Assembly (NCBI GenBank): GCA_015686845.1
Contig: JADPRS010000013.1
Span: 25,222-89,221 of the forward strand
Origin: Lutibacter sp. B2
GTDB taxonomy: Bacteria > Bacillota > Clostridia > Peptostreptococcales > Thermotaleaceae
DNA length: 64,000 bases
Direction of reading: 5' to 3'
In this document: positions 47,040 to 56,407 of the stretch, piece after piece
How positions within the stretch are numbered: the stretch's first letter is position 1
Layout: every line of letters starts with the position of its first letter
Notes under the pieces: model-generated
The model's input: the letters and a program-made list of their open reading frames with translations, nothing else
The model's database searches: none
Told to the model about the DNA's origin: nothing
Position numbers and translations under genes: made by a program

Positions 47040-47660
47040 GTGAATATCGAAAACATAAAATCTAAAATCAAAAATAGAAAATCAAAACTAGAAGGAAAAT
47101 ATAACCGTTTTTCAGTATTAGTTCCTATTGTTAAAGTTAATGGTGAACTTGAACTTTTACTTGAAGTTCGCTCAGAAACACTTAGCGTTCAACCGAATGA
47201 AATTTGTTTTCCTGGAGGAAAATTAGAAAACAATGAATCCCCATACGAATGTGCTATTCGTGAAACCTGTGAAGAATTAAATGTATCTCCTAATGATATT
47301 GAAGTATTTGGTGAATTAGATTACTTAGTACTTCCATCCAATCTAATATTATACCCTTACTTAGGTAAGATCAACTGTAATGTAGAAGATATTAAATTCA
47401 GCAAAGATGAAGTATCTACTATATTTACAGTTCCACTTAAACATTTTATCAATCATCCAGCTCTAGAACATTCTATCGACTTAAAAGTTCATATGGGTGA
47501 AGATTTTCCTTATCACTTGATTCAAGATGGAATAAATTACAATTGGCGCACAGGCAAATATCCCGTTCTATTTTACAAATATAATGACTACATTATATGG
47601 GGCATTACAGCACGTATTATAAAAAATCTTGTAGAACTATTAAAAACCTATGATCTTTAA
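47040..47660 (+). CDS. Nudix hydrolase, CoA pyrophosphatase (NudL/YeaB) family
   Basis: 206 residues from GTG 47040, which has AAGGTG upstream. The Nudix box is complete: GGKLENNESPYECAIRETCEEL matches G-x5-E-x7-RE-x2-EE in split form, preceded by the subfamily's SVQPNEICFPGGK stretch. NudL-type enzymes hydrolyse CoA to 4'-phosphopantetheine and ADP, but other nucleotide substrates are possible. It is probably co-transcribed with nagZ. Confidence 0.88.
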   Translation: MNIENIKSKIKNRKSKLEGKYNRFSVLVPIVKVNGELELLLEVRSETLSVQPNEICFPGGKLENNESPYECAIRETCEELNVSPNDIEVFGELDYLVLPSNLILYPYLGKINCNVEDIKFSKDEVSTIFTVPLKHFINHPALEHSIDLKVHMGEDFPYHLIQDGINYNWRTGKYPVLFYKYNDYIIWGITARIIKNLVELLKTYDL

Positions 47661-47675
47661 CCGATCATAGGTTTT
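47643..47675. terminator. Bidirectional terminator, Nudix gene/cvfB
   Basis: Perfect 13-bp stem AAAACCTATGATC and complement; the Nudix stop codon lies in the loop. It faces cvfB ending at 47680. Confidence 0.9.
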
Positions 47676-47679
47676 ATTA

Positions 47680-48516
47680 TTATTTTAATTTTATGCCCTC
47701 TTCTGTTTGATCAATTTTATCTTGCTTTAATAAACCACCGATTGCCCTTTTAAAAGCTGACTTACTGATTTTAAATCTATTCTTAATTTCCCCTGCACTA
47801 CTCTTATCGTTCAAAGGAATAAATCCATCACTCTTATTCATTTCTTCTAAAATCATATCTCCATCTACATTCATTTGCTGAAATGCCATCTTTCTTGTAG
47901 ATAAGTCTAATTTTCCATCTTCTCTTATTGTTATTATTCTAGCTTCTATTACATCTCCAGTTCTTAAATCATTAAAATACTCATTTTTTTGTATTAATCC
48001 TCTATACTTATTATCTACTGCAATAAATGCTCCAATCTCTGAAACAATCTTATATATTGTTCCTGTTACTATATCACTACTCATATGATTAGAATTATTA
48101 CTCAAGTATTTGTCAACGTCAGTTGTTGCAGCCAATCTTTCGCTTTTATCTAAATATGCATATACTAAATAACTTCCACCTACTTGAACCTTATACTTTT
48201 GCTCTGCAAAGGGTAAAAATAAATCTTTTTCTAAACCCATATCTAAAAAAGCCCCTATTTCAGTAGTTTGTACGACTGTTAAATAAGCAAGTTCGTCTAC
48301 TTGTATCAATGGATTCTTTCTACTTGCAATAGGTCGATCCTTTGAATCTCTATAAACAAATACCTCTACTTCATCTCCTTCCTGTGCATCTGTTGGAAGT
48401 TGATTATTAGGTAATAAAATATTATCACTTGAATCATCCGTGTTCGCATCTAAATAAGCACCAAAATCAACTATATTTGAAATCTTTAATTTTTGAACTC
48501 TTCCCATTTCTATCAT
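47680..48516 (-). CDS. cvfB: CvfB-like S1 RNA-binding protein
   Basis: 278 residues. Three S1-type OB folds in tandem (about 5-65, 70-130, 145-215) are followed by a C-terminal winged helix (about 225-278: GEIKNRFKISKSAFKRAIGGLLKQ). This is the CvfB (YitL) arrangement. CvfB in Staphylococcus aureus binds RNA and affects virulence gene expression; its clostridial role is not known. GGTGG precedes the ATG. Confidence 0.92.
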   Translation of the reverse strand: MIEMGRVQKLKISNIVDFGAYLDANTDDSSDNILLPNNQLPTDAQEGDEVEVFVYRDSKDRPIASRKNPLIQVDELAYLTVVQTTEIGAFLDMGLEKDLFLPFAEQKYKVQVGGSYLVYAYLDKSERLAATTDVDKYLSNNSNHMSSDIVTGTIYKIVSEIGAFIAVDNKYRGLIQKNEYFNDLRTGDVIEARIITIREDGKLDLSTRKMAFQQMNVDGDMILEEMNKSDGFIPLNDKSSAGEIKNRFKISKSAFKRAIGGLLKQDKIDQTEEGIKLK

Positions 48517-48828
48517 TTTTATTTTCCACCTTTTCTATTCTTTTACTTAGTTTTTCTCTTCATCTAAACTTTTAATCTCATTTTAACATATATTGTGTGC
48601 ATCACAAAATTTATTAATTCATCAACAATTGCAATATTTTTGTAATTCCCTATAAATTATAAAAATCAACTTCTATTTTATGATAAAATATATAAATATA
48701 AGTTTTTATTGTATATTTTATTAGGCTCTTTGCATATGATGAAATCATATAAGAAAATCTTTCTTTGCAAATTTGACTTTTCTAGCGTCTTTATACAAAA
48801 TATACTATTCTAATAAGGAGTGATACAG
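48517..48828. other. Intergenic region with divergent promoters
   Basis: About 310 bp of AT-rich DNA between divergent genes. An inverted repeat ATATGAT-GAA-ATCATAT lies near 48735-48751 and a TTGACT element near 48773. No RNA motif was recognised. Confidence 0.4.
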
Positions 48829-49551
48829 ATGACGATTGCTGCATTTTTCGATATTGATGGTACTTTATACAGAGATTCTTTAATGGTAGAACACTTTAAA
48901 AAGCTTTTAAAGTACGAGGTTATAGACTCATCTCTATGGCACAAGCATGCTAAAAAAACATATAGAGATTGGGATAAACGACAAGGTAACTATGATGACT
49001 ACCTTTTAGAAATTGCTCAAATCTACTTAGAAGCCATGAAAGGTTTAAATCAGCAACAAGTAGATTTTATTTCAAATCAAGTTGTAGACCTAAAAGGAGA
49101 CCGTGTATATCGCTATACTCGTTCTAGAATTAACTGGCATAAAAAGCAAAATCATAAGATTATTTTCATATCTGGAAGCCCCTCTTATCTCGTATCCAAA
49201 ATGGCAAAAAAACACGAAATTTTAGATTTCAAGGGCACAGACTATCTTACAGATGAAAAAGGAATTTTCACAGGAGAAATTGTACAAATGTGGGACTCAG
49301 AAAGCAAACAAAAATCAATACTAACATTTAAAGAAAAATATAATATCGACATGGAAAAAAGCTATTCTTATGGGGACACTACTGGAGATTTTTTAATGTT
49401 AAAAATGGTAGGTAATCCAATTGCAATTAATCCCACAAAAGAACTTTTACAAACAATTAAAAATGATTCATCTGTAAAAGAAAAAATACAGATTATTATA
49501 GAAAGAAAAGATGTAATCTATAAAATAAATGCAGACATAGAAACTTGCTAA
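48829..49551 (+). CDS. HAD-IB family phosphatase (phosphoserine phosphatase-like)
   Basis: 240 residues from ATG 48829; AAGGAG lies 9 bp upstream, so GTG 48820 is too close. HAD motifs: DIDGTLYRDS (motif I, nucleophile D near 8), ISGSPSYL (motif II), and SYGDTTGDFLML (motif IV acid pair). The four-helix cap between motifs I and II is the SerB-like type. The substrate could be phosphoserine, a phospholipid head group or another small phosphate. Single gene. Confidence 0.9.
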   Translation: MTIAAFFDIDGTLYRDSLMVEHFKKLLKYEVIDSSLWHKHAKKTYRDWDKRQGNYDDYLLEIAQIYLEAMKGLNQQQVDFISNQVVDLKGDRVYRYTRSRINWHKKQNHKIIFISGSPSYLVSKMAKKHEILDFKGTDYLTDEKGIFTGEIVQMWDSESKQKSILTFKEKYNIDMEKSYSYGDTTGDFLMLKMVGNPIAINPTKELLQTIKNDSSVKEKIQIIIERKDVIYKINADIETC

Positions 49552-49556
49552 TCAAA

Positions 49557-49580
49557 ACTGGGCACCTAATCGTGTCCAGT
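49557..49580 (-). terminator. Terminator of the sigma-54 activator gene
   Basis: ACTGGACAC/GTGCCCAGT stem on the minus strand (one wobble) with a six-base loop and TTTT tail. It also lies just after the HAD gene. Confidence 0.75.
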
Positions 49581-49587
49581 CTTCTAA

Positions 49588-51660
49588 TTATTCAATCCCA
49601 TATCTCCATAATTTTTCATACAAGCTAGACCTGCTAATGTCTAGTATTTTTGCTGTCTTTGTTCGGTTTCCATTCACTCTCTTCAAACAAGCAATGATTG
49701 CCTTTTTTTCAACTTCTTCTAAAATATTTTTTAACGCTCTATCTTCTTTTGTATTTACCTGTATTTCAATTTTTCTAATATGGATTGGTAAATGTTCAAC
49801 CTTTATTTCCTTTCCATAATCCACCAAATTTATAGCACGTTCTAAAACATTTTCAAGTTCTCTAACATTTCCTGGCCAATCATACATTTTCAAATATTTC
49901 ATTACCTGAGAAGAAATTTTAGTAACATAGTTTCCTACTTCTTCAGATATTTTCATTAATAAATCTTCAACTAAGGGTTCTACATCAACGATTCGATCTC
50001 TAAGTGGTGGAATGGTAATACTCATTACATTCAATCTATAATAAAGGTCTTCTCTAAATTCACCTTTTTTCACCATTTCTTCAAGATTTCTATTCGTCGC
50101 AGCAATAATTCTTACATCTAATGGAATACATTTGTTTCCACCTACTCGTTCTATCTCTTTTTCTTGTAATATACGTAATAGCTTCACTTGCATATTTTGA
50201 GGCATATCTCCAATTTCATCTAAAAAAATACTTCCTCTATTCGCTAATTCAAATTTCCCTATTTTCCCGCCTCTCTTCGCTCCTGTAAATGCACCCTCTT
50301 CATATCCAAATAATTCTGCCTCTAAGAGTTCCGCAGGAATGGCTGCACAATTCACCTTTATAAAGGGACCCATAGCTCTATTGCTAGCAGCATGAATAGC
50401 ATGGGCAAAAAGTTCTTTTCCTGTTCCACTTTCCCCTCTAATTAGTACATTCGAATTGGTATGGGTTGCTTTTTCTGCAAGATACTTTGTTTCCTTTAGC
50501 TTTTCACTTTTTCCTGTAATATTATCAAAGCTATACTTTGTATTTCTTACCTCTTTTAATGCATCTTTATAATAATCCAATTCATTTTCAATCTGTTTTA
50601 TTTTAGAAGCCAAGACATTAACCTCTTTAATATCCTTAAACATTATTTTACCAATAGATCCTACAACTTCATTACCTTTATAAATAAGAGATCTCATTAC
50701 AACGATATTTTTTCCTCTTACCTTTTGAATATCAGCCACTTCTTCTTTTTCTGTTTTCACAACGATATGAAGCCTAGTTTCATCAATAACCTCTGTAGCG
50801 TGCTTTCCTATTACATCTTTTCGATCTACCCCTAAAAATTTAGCATATGGCTCATTCATCATGGTAATATACCCTGCTTTGTTTACTACCACAATTCCAT
50901 CATAGGCATTATTTATAATATTTTTTAATATTTCTGATGCATTTTTTTCTTCTTCAAGTTCTTTCGTCACTTTGCTAAGATGGCTAATATCTTGAAAAAT
51001 CGATACTGCCCCTAAAATCTCATTATCTTTTATAACTGCCGTTCTATTAATACTTAGGGCTGTATTATTCAAAGTTTCTTTTTTACCTAATTCTCTTTGT
51101 CCCGTTTCCAAAATTTGAGGTAATCTAGAATCTGGCAACACTTCACAGATGGACTTACCTATACTATTTGTACCGTTTATTCCAATAATTTTTTCTGCTG
51201 AATGATTCCAAAGTATAATTTCTTTATTTTTATTAATAGCCACGATTCCATTATAAGTTGAATCTAATATAGCACTGAATTCATTGGAAAGATATTGCTG
51301 TGTTTTAAAAAAATCTATAATAACTTTATTTTTTTTTATAATTCCTTTAAAAACATTTTTATCATCAACCACAATAATGGGCTTGTCAATAATAGGAATT
51401 GTTTTTTCGATGTGTTCATCTTCTTTTATGCATACATATTCTTGCGTAATATATTTATCTATATCGCCAAATGAAAGTTCTTTTTTAAGCATACTATGAT
51501 AGATATAATCTTTTAAAACAACACCAATAACATTATAATCCCTATCTATAATAGGCATAAATGTTAATTTTTTATTGTCCAATAGCTCTGATATATCTTT
51601 TAAACTTATTTTTTCTCTTTCACAATATATATTTCTTATAAGATAATCTTTTACTTTCAC
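49588..51660 (-). CDS. Sigma-54-dependent activator with CBS and PAS domains
   Basis: 690 residues; GTG start with AGGAGG upstream. Order: a CBS-domain pair (about 1-115), two PAS domains (about 125-235 and 245-350), a short coiled coil, an AAA+ domain (about 375-610) and a Fis-type helix-turn-helix (about 645-690: [25 protein letters not shown]). The AAA+ part has Walker A GESGTGKE, the sigma-54 contact loop GAFTGA, and Walker B IFLDEIGD, so it should open RpoN promoters. CBS domains bind adenine nucleotides. No obvious RpoN promoter was found in the window, so its target lies elsewhere or was missed. Confidence 0.93.
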   Translation of the reverse strand: MKVKDYLIRNIYCEREKISLKDISELLDNKKLTFMPIIDRDYNVIGVVLKDYIYHSMLKKELSFGDIDKYITQEYVCIKEDEHIEKTIPIIDKPIIVVDDKNVFKGIIKKNKVIIDFFKTQQYLSNEFSAILDSTYNGIVAINKNKEIILWNHSAEKIIGINGTNSIGKSICEVLPDSRLPQILETGQRELGKKETLNNTALSINRTAVIKDNEILGAVSIFQDISHLSKVTKELEEEKNASEILKNIINNAYDGIVVVNKAGYITMMNEPYAKFLGVDRKDVIGKHATEVIDETRLHIVVKTEKEEVADIQKVRGKNIVVMRSLIYKGNEVVGSIGKIMFKDIKEVNVLASKIKQIENELDYYKDALKEVRNTKYSFDNITGKSEKLKETKYLAEKATHTNSNVLIRGESGTGKELFAHAIHAASNRAMGPFIKVNCAAIPAELLEAELFGYEEGAFTGAKRGGKIGKFELANRGSIFLDEIGDMPQNMQVKLLRILQEKEIERVGGNKCIPLDVRIIAATNRNLEEMVKKGEFREDLYYRLNVMSITIPPLRDRIVDVEPLVEDLLMKISEEVGNYVTKISSQVMKYLKMYDWPGNVRELENVLERAINLVDYGKEIKVEHLPIHIRKIEIQVNTKEDRALKNILEEVEKKAIIACLKRVNGNRTKTAKILDISRSSLYEKLWRYGIE

Positions 51661-51701
51661 TGGCTTTTCCTCCTAAAATAATTCATGGATCATTCATTAT
51701 A

Positions 51702-52334
51702 CTATCTCTTTTTTATATTATAAAATAGTACCCCAATCAAAATTACAACGCCTATATGCATGAATGCAAATGATTTGTATGAAAACTTATTCAGTCTACT
51801 TTTATCTTCCATTTCAAATTCTTTACCTAAAAGTCCATATTTTTCTCTAATGGCATAAGGTAATTCTTGTATTTCCTCTTTTGCACATGAAGCAATTTTT
51901 TCTTCTTTTTCAAGCATTTTTTTCAGATAATATATATATTCATCCATCTGACCAGTAATCTTGTATATCTTAGCAATTTCATATAGATTTTTATCTTCTA
52001 GCATTCCATTAATTTTTAGATAGTATATTGCTTTTTCATACTCTTTCTTTTGTGCAAAAATCATTGCTCTATAATAATCTAGTTTGTATGCCATCTCTAA
52101 TGCATACATTCGAACCTCTTCATGTTCATCTTTTTTATATTTTTCTATCTTGTCTATTTTTTCTAATGCTTCATCGTATTGTTCCTCTTCATAAAGCTTA
52201 CATGCTTCATTCGCTAAATTTTTAATATCTTCTTTGTGAACATTTGCTAAATTTTCATTATTAGCTTGTTGCCCATTACATATACTTCCTATCATGAAAA
52301 AACATACTATAGATAAAATTAATATTTTCCTCAT
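51702..52334 (-). CDS. TPR-like membrane protein of unknown function
   Basis: 210 residues: a signal peptide (about 1-22), helical TPR-like repeats on the outside (about 30-160, e.g. ACKLYEEEQYDEALEKID and YEKAIYYLKINGMLEDKN), and a C-terminal membrane anchor (about 187-206) with a short basic tail. It probably serves as a scaffold at the outer face of the membrane. It could be translated with the sigma-54 activator gene, which starts 41 bp downstream. No family assigned. Confidence 0.72.
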   Translation of the reverse strand: MRKILILSIVCFFMIGSICNGQQANNENLANVHKEDIKNLANEACKLYEEEQYDEALEKIDKIEKYKKDEHEEVRMYALEMAYKLDYYRAMIFAQKKEYEKAIYYLKINGMLEDKNLYEIAKIYKITGQMDEYIYYLKKMLEKEEKIASCAKEEIQELPYAIREKYGLLGKEFEMEDKSRLNKFSYKSFAFMHIGVVILIGVLFYNIKKR

Positions 52335-52497
52335 TCAGACCTCCAACTATACTCTACTATTCAAATTTAAATTTAGCTACAAAATTCCACTGATTCTCTT
52401 ATTTCATCCTTTCACCCTATGAATATTTATCTTAATAAAACTATCTTAATTTTATCATATATCATTATCTTAAAGAAGCCTATTTCTTAGTAAGAAA

Positions 52498-52620
52498 AAA
52501 AGAAAAGGATAGCATTAGCTATCCTTTTCTTTTGATGAGTTGTGGGTGGGAATAAGGTGTATTTAAAAGTCTATCGACTTTTAAACCAATTTTCATTGGT
52601 ATTTATATCTTTGCCATATT
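52498..52620 (-). ncRNA. Candidate small RNA: two hairpins, C-rich single strand, terminator
   Basis: In the ~390-bp gap between divergent genes the minus strand shows, 5' to 3': hairpin ACCAAT-GAAA-ATTGGT (52585-52600), hairpin TTTAAAAGTC-GATA-GACTTTTAAA (52562-52585), an unpaired C-rich stretch containing CACCTTATTCCCACCCAC (about 52540-52561), and a 14-bp terminator stem with six-base loop and T run (52498-52533). No protein gene leads into this terminator on the minus strand. The tetraloops, absence of a reading frame and dedicated terminator are those of a trans-acting sRNA whose C-rich part could pair with Shine-Dalgarno sequences. The 5' end and promoter are not defined; the upstream region is very AT-rich. 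Confidence 0.6.
52499..52532 (-). terminator. Orphan terminator of the candidate sRNA
   Basis: Perfect 14-bp stem AAAGAAAAGGATAG/CTATCCTTTTCTTT with loop CTAATG and a T run on the minus strand. Confidence 0.9.
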
Positions 52621-52724
52621 TTTATTTTTTATACATTTATTTTAAATTTATATTTTAAATTCAAATCATTTACTGTCATATTTATAAATTATATAGGAAA
52701 TACTATTTTCGAGGTGATAAATAT

Positions 52725-53465
52725 ATGAAAAAAATCATATCAATACTTATTGTATCAACTTTACTCGTATGTGGTTGTACCCCTGCTAAGCAAAAACCAG
52801 GTGTTTCTCCCCAAGCATCTTCTATTTTCAAAAAGGGTGAAGTAAAACAGATTAAGGTAACTGAAAACAATACAAACTGTCGCTCTGGAGAAGGGAAAGA
52901 TGCACAAGTCATTACAAAATTAAAGAAAGATGAAATCTTCAATGTTGTTGGACAGTATGGAAATTCTTATGTTATCAAGACAAAAGATAATAAAGTGGGT
53001 GTTGTAGATGAATCTACTGTAAAACCACACATCGAAGCACCAAAAGACACAAATAAAAGTAATGATAATGCCATAGCTAGTCTCACACCGAATGAACAAG
53101 AAATGTTAGATCTATTAAATGGAGAACGAACAAAAAACGGCTTAAATCCATTAAAAGTAGATATGGAAATTACAAAAGTAGCTAGATTAAAATCTCAAGA
53201 CATGATTGATCAGAATTATTTCAGTCATAATTCTCCTACTTACGGTAGCCCATTCGACATGTTGAAGAAATTCGGAGTCCAATATATCTATGCTGGTGAG
53301 AATATAGCTGGTAATACTTCTGTTAAAGATGCCCATACTGCCCTTATGAATTCAGAAGGACATAGAAAAAACATATTAAATTCTAGTTTCACACATATTG
53401 GTATAGGTATCAAAGAAGGAGGTCAATATGGAAAAATGTTTAGCCAAATGTTTGTAGGTAGATAA
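52725..53465 (+). CDS. CAP-domain (YkwD-like) lipoprotein with SH3-like domain
   Basis: 246 residues. An N-terminal lipoprotein signal ends in LLVCGC (lipid-attached Cys near 17). A bacterial SH3-type domain (about 43-105, VTENNTNCRSGEGKDAQVITKL) probably binds the wall, and a CAP/SCP-PR1 domain follows (about 125-246: LLNGERTKNGLNPLKVD, MIDQNYFSHNSPTYGSPFDML, GENIAG, HRKNILNSSFTHIGIGI). Such proteins are common on spores and cell surfaces; the biochemical role is unclear. GAGGTG precedes the ATG. Confidence 0.92.
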   Translation: MKKIISILIVSTLLVCGCTPAKQKPGVSPQASSIFKKGEVKQIKVTENNTNCRSGEGKDAQVITKLKKDEIFNVVGQYGNSYVIKTKDNKVGVVDESTVKPHIEAPKDTNKSNDNAIASLTPNEQEMLDLLNGERTKNGLNPLKVDMEITKVARLKSQDMIDQNYFSHNSPTYGSPFDMLKKFGVQYIYAGENIAGNTSVKDAHTALMNSEGHRKNILNSSFTHIGIGIKEGGQYGKMFSQMFVGR

Positions 53466-53472
53466 AAAATAT

Positions 53473-53500
53473 AAAAAACCCTGTAAAAACAGGGTTTTTT
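53473..53500. terminator. Bidirectional terminator, CAP gene/topB
   Basis: Perfect 12-bp stem AAAAAACCCTGT/ACAGGGTTTTTT with AAAA loop. Confidence 0.93.
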
Positions 53501-53510
53501 AACGATCATT

Positions 53511-55850
53511 TTAACTTTTTTCGTTCATTCTTTTTACATTCTTAAGTTCTAATCCTCCCGTTTTGTCTTTTCTAAATTCAAGATTAGCTATGCATCGCTC
53601 ATGGGTCTGAGGAAGAACAATATTCATATCTTTTATTATTCCTTTTTCAAGGAGTTCTTTAATCACTTCTGATGTAACTTCCTGACCATATATTTCTAAA
53701 CTATTCTTCCAAACAGTGAATTTACATCCTTGTCTCCAATTACTGCAATAAAACGCTTTTGTATTTTCTAAAATATCTCCACTTTCACATACTTTACAAT
53801 TTCCTAATGTATTATTATTTTTTCTTTTCTCTTTTTTTTCATGAATACTTGTGTTTCCTTTATTATTTGGAATTGTAGTAAATGAATTTACTAAATCAAA
53901 ATGATTATTTAAGTTTAATACCTTTTCTGTATTTTTCTTTATATATGCCTCGAGCTTGATCATATACTCTTCTGATTTTATATCTCCATTTGCCACCAAA
54001 TCCAGTCCCTTTTCCCAACTTGCAGTTAATTCAGGCTTCAGAAGTGAAGAAATAGAATTATTAACAACATCATAAATCATTTCTCCCATGGATGTAGGTG
54101 TTAATATTTGTGTTTTTTTATTTAATTTAATATAGCCAATCTTTTCAAGCTTTTTAAGGATTTCCGCTCTTGTAGCACTTGTACCTATTCCACTACCTTT
54201 TATTTGTTCTCTTAATTCATCATCTTCAATTAACTTTCCTGCATTCTCCATTGCTAAAATCATAGGTCCTGAACTATATTTTTGAGGTGGTGTTGTTTCT
54301 GATTCCTTAATCATAAACTTATTAACTTTTACTTTTTGCCCCTTTTTTAGCTTTTTAAGTGTCTCTATATTTTCAATCTTTGACTCTTTATTTTTTTTAT
54401 CATCATTTAATACGACTAAATAACCTTCTTCAATACATACTTTTGATGAAGTAAAAAAACTTTCTGTTTTTATTTTCGTAGTAATAGATAGTTTACTATA
54501 AATTGCTGGGGGATAAAATATTGCTAAAAAACGTCTTAATACTAATATAAACATCTTTTGTTCATTCGTAGCTAATTTATTAAAATTTCCAAGTCCTTGT
54601 CCAGTAGGTATGATCGCATAGTGATCTGTAATGGCCTTATCATCTACGTACTTGGTTTTTTCCAGCCCTTTAAAAAGCTTTTCATCTACTACCTTTTTGA
54701 TCACTTCATTCAGTTTTTCATCTTTTTTGTCTAAATTACATGTTTTACCAATATTTAAAAGTCCTTTAAGATTTTTATCAATTTCCTTAACCACAGCTTT
54801 TGATAAAACCCTTGCATCCGTCCTTGGATATGTGAGCATTTTCTTTTCATACAAACTTTGAACAACCTTTAACGTTTCATCTGGACTTAATTTAAATTTT
54901 TTCGAGCATTCATTTTGCAATTCTGCTAAATTGTATAATAGTGGTGGATTTTTCTTTTCTTTCTTTTTGTTTACTTCTTCAATTATTGCCATCAGCTCGT
55001 CGTTCTCTTTCTTTAGTTCATCAATAAACTTATTCGCATTTTCTTTTTCTTTAAATCCAATATCTTTAAATAATGAATTGGACATATAATAGTTTGAACT
55101 CTCTATCGCCTTCCATTCCCCATCATATTCTAATGACTCATTAAAGTTAAATTTAGAACCAATCTTGTAATATGGCGTTTTTACAAAGGCTCTAATTTCT
55201 CTCTCCCTTTTAACAATCATTCCAAGAACACATGTCATAACTCTACCCACTGCAATAACCGTATAGTTGTTACCGATATAATCACTGATGGTTCTTCCAT
55301 AACGTAATGTTAGGAGTCTCGAAAAATTGATCCCCATCAAATAATCTTCTTTTGCCCTTAAATAAGCTGAATTTGATAGATTATCATATTCCGATAATAG
55401 TTTTGCATTTTTTACCCCTTTTTTAATTTCTTCTTCCGTTTGTGAATCAATCCATACCCTTTTTTTAACTTTATTCTTTACCCCTACCATTTCATCTACT
55501 AATCTATAAATATATTCTCCTTCTCTTCCAGAGTCTGTACATACATATATAGTAGAGATATCCTCTCTCTTCATCTGTTCTTTTACAATATTAAATTGTT
55601 GCTTTACAGCTTTTATTACTTCATATTTATATTTGTGAGGTAAAAAAGGGAGGGTATTTAACGACCATTTTTTCAAATTAGGATCATACTTCTCAGGATA
55701 GCTCATATTCACTAAATGACCTACGCACCATGTAACAACTGCACGCTCTGATTCTATAAATCCATTATTTTTTCTACCTTTTATATTCAATGCTTTTGCA
55801 AATTCTATTGCAACACTTGGTTTTTCTGTTATAAATAATGCTTTACTCAT
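53511..55850 (-). CDS. topB: DNA topoisomerase III
   Basis: 779 residues from ATG 55850 (GGAGAG upstream; an in-frame TTG at 55865 is part of that site). The Toprim domain has TEKPSVA and the Bacillus-type TDSGREGEY acidic motif. The catalytic tyrosine is Y341 in MLTYPRTDARVLS. The C-terminal part contains a zinc-finger-like region (GNCKVCESGDIL ... FYCSNWRQGCKFTVWK) found in Firmicutes TopB. It relaxes and decatenates single-stranded regions, assisting replication and recombination. Such TopB genes also occur on mobile elements, but no mobility genes are near. Confidence 0.94.
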   Translation of the reverse strand: MSKALFITEKPSVAIEFAKALNIKGRKNNGFIESERAVVTWCVGHLVNMSYPEKYDPNLKKWSLNTLPFLPHKYKYEVIKAVKQQFNIVKEQMKREDISTIYVCTDSGREGEYIYRLVDEMVGVKNKVKKRVWIDSQTEEEIKKGVKNAKLLSEYDNLSNSAYLRAKEDYLMGINFSRLLTLRYGRTISDYIGNNYTVIAVGRVMTCVLGMIVKREREIRAFVKTPYYKIGSKFNFNESLEYDGEWKAIESSNYYMSNSLFKDIGFKEKENANKFIDELKKENDELMAIIEEVNKKKEKKNPPLLYNLAELQNECSKKFKLSPDETLKVVQSLYEKKMLTYPRTDARVLSKAVVKEIDKNLKGLLNIGKTCNLDKKDEKLNEVIKKVVDEKLFKGLEKTKYVDDKAITDHYAIIPTGQGLGNFNKLATNEQKMFILVLRRFLAIFYPPAIYSKLSITTKIKTESFFTSSKVCIEEGYLVVLNDDKKNKESKIENIETLKKLKKGQKVKVNKFMIKESETTPPQKYSSGPMILAMENAGKLIEDDELREQIKGSGIGTSATRAEILKKLEKIGYIKLNKKTQILTPTSMGEMIYDVVNNSISSLLKPELTASWEKGLDLVANGDIKSEEYMIKLEAYIKKNTEKVLNLNNHFDLVNSFTTIPNNKGNTSIHEKKEKRKNNNTLGNCKVCESGDILENTKAFYCSNWRQGCKFTVWKNSLEIYGQEVTSEVIKELLEKGIIKDMNIVLPQTHERCIANLEFRKDKTGGLELKNVKRMNEKS

Positions 55851-55876
55851 AAATTTTCTCTCCAAATTTTTATATT

Positions 55877-56407
55877 TTAATATAATATTATGCCCATAAT
55901 GGCAGCGCCAATAATCCCTAGAATAGGATGAATCTTCAACCTAACTAACATAAAAAATATAATCAAACAAATAATAATACTTTTTACATCTACTAAAGCA
56001 GTTTTTCCTACAGATATAGCTGCACTTAAAATCAAACCTACCACAGCCGGTCTTATTCCTTTAAATACTGCTTTCATTGAAGGATTATCTTTTCTTTTTA
56101 TAATATGTTTTGCCAAAATAGTAATCAAACAAAATGAAACGATTGCAACACCAACACTGCCTGCTAATGCTCCTAGTAGTCCGCCTACCTTGTATCCGCA
56201 AAATGTAGAAGTATTAATAGCAATGGGTCCTGGTGTCATCTGAGAAATAGCAATAATATCTACAAATTGATCCGGTGTAACCCAATTATTGCGATATACA
56301 ATCTCTTTTTCAATAAGGGGAAGCATAGCAAGTCCTCCTCCAAAACTAAAAGCACCTATTTTCATAAACGTTAAGAATATTTTACCAATAATACTCATTT
56401 TATACAT
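55877..56407 (-). CDS. Chromate transporter family half-protein (B)
   Basis: 176 residues, about six hydrophobic segments. The CHR signature FGGGLAMLPLIEKEIV and the TPGPIAINTSTFCGYK motif are present. Short CHR proteins are made as pairs from adjacent genes that together equal one long ChrA. Its start overlaps the preceding half-gene by 8 bp. Despite the name, the substrate in anaerobes may be another oxyanion. Confidence 0.9.
   Translation of the reverse strand: MYKMSIIGKIFLTFMKIGAFSFGGGLAMLPLIEKEIVYRNNWVTPDQFVDIIAISQMTPGPIAINTSTFCGYKVGGLLGALAGSVGVAIVSFCLITILAKHIIKRKDNPSMKAVFKGIRPAVVGLILSAAISVGKTALVDVKSIIICLIIFFMLVRLKIHPILGIIGAAIMGIILY

Noticed and set aside
53511..55850. topB as a marker of an integrated plasmid or conjugative element.
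   Set aside because: No relaxase, integrase, conjugation gene or attachment repeat is nearby, and flanking genes (CAP protein, chr, engB, lon) are chromosomal.
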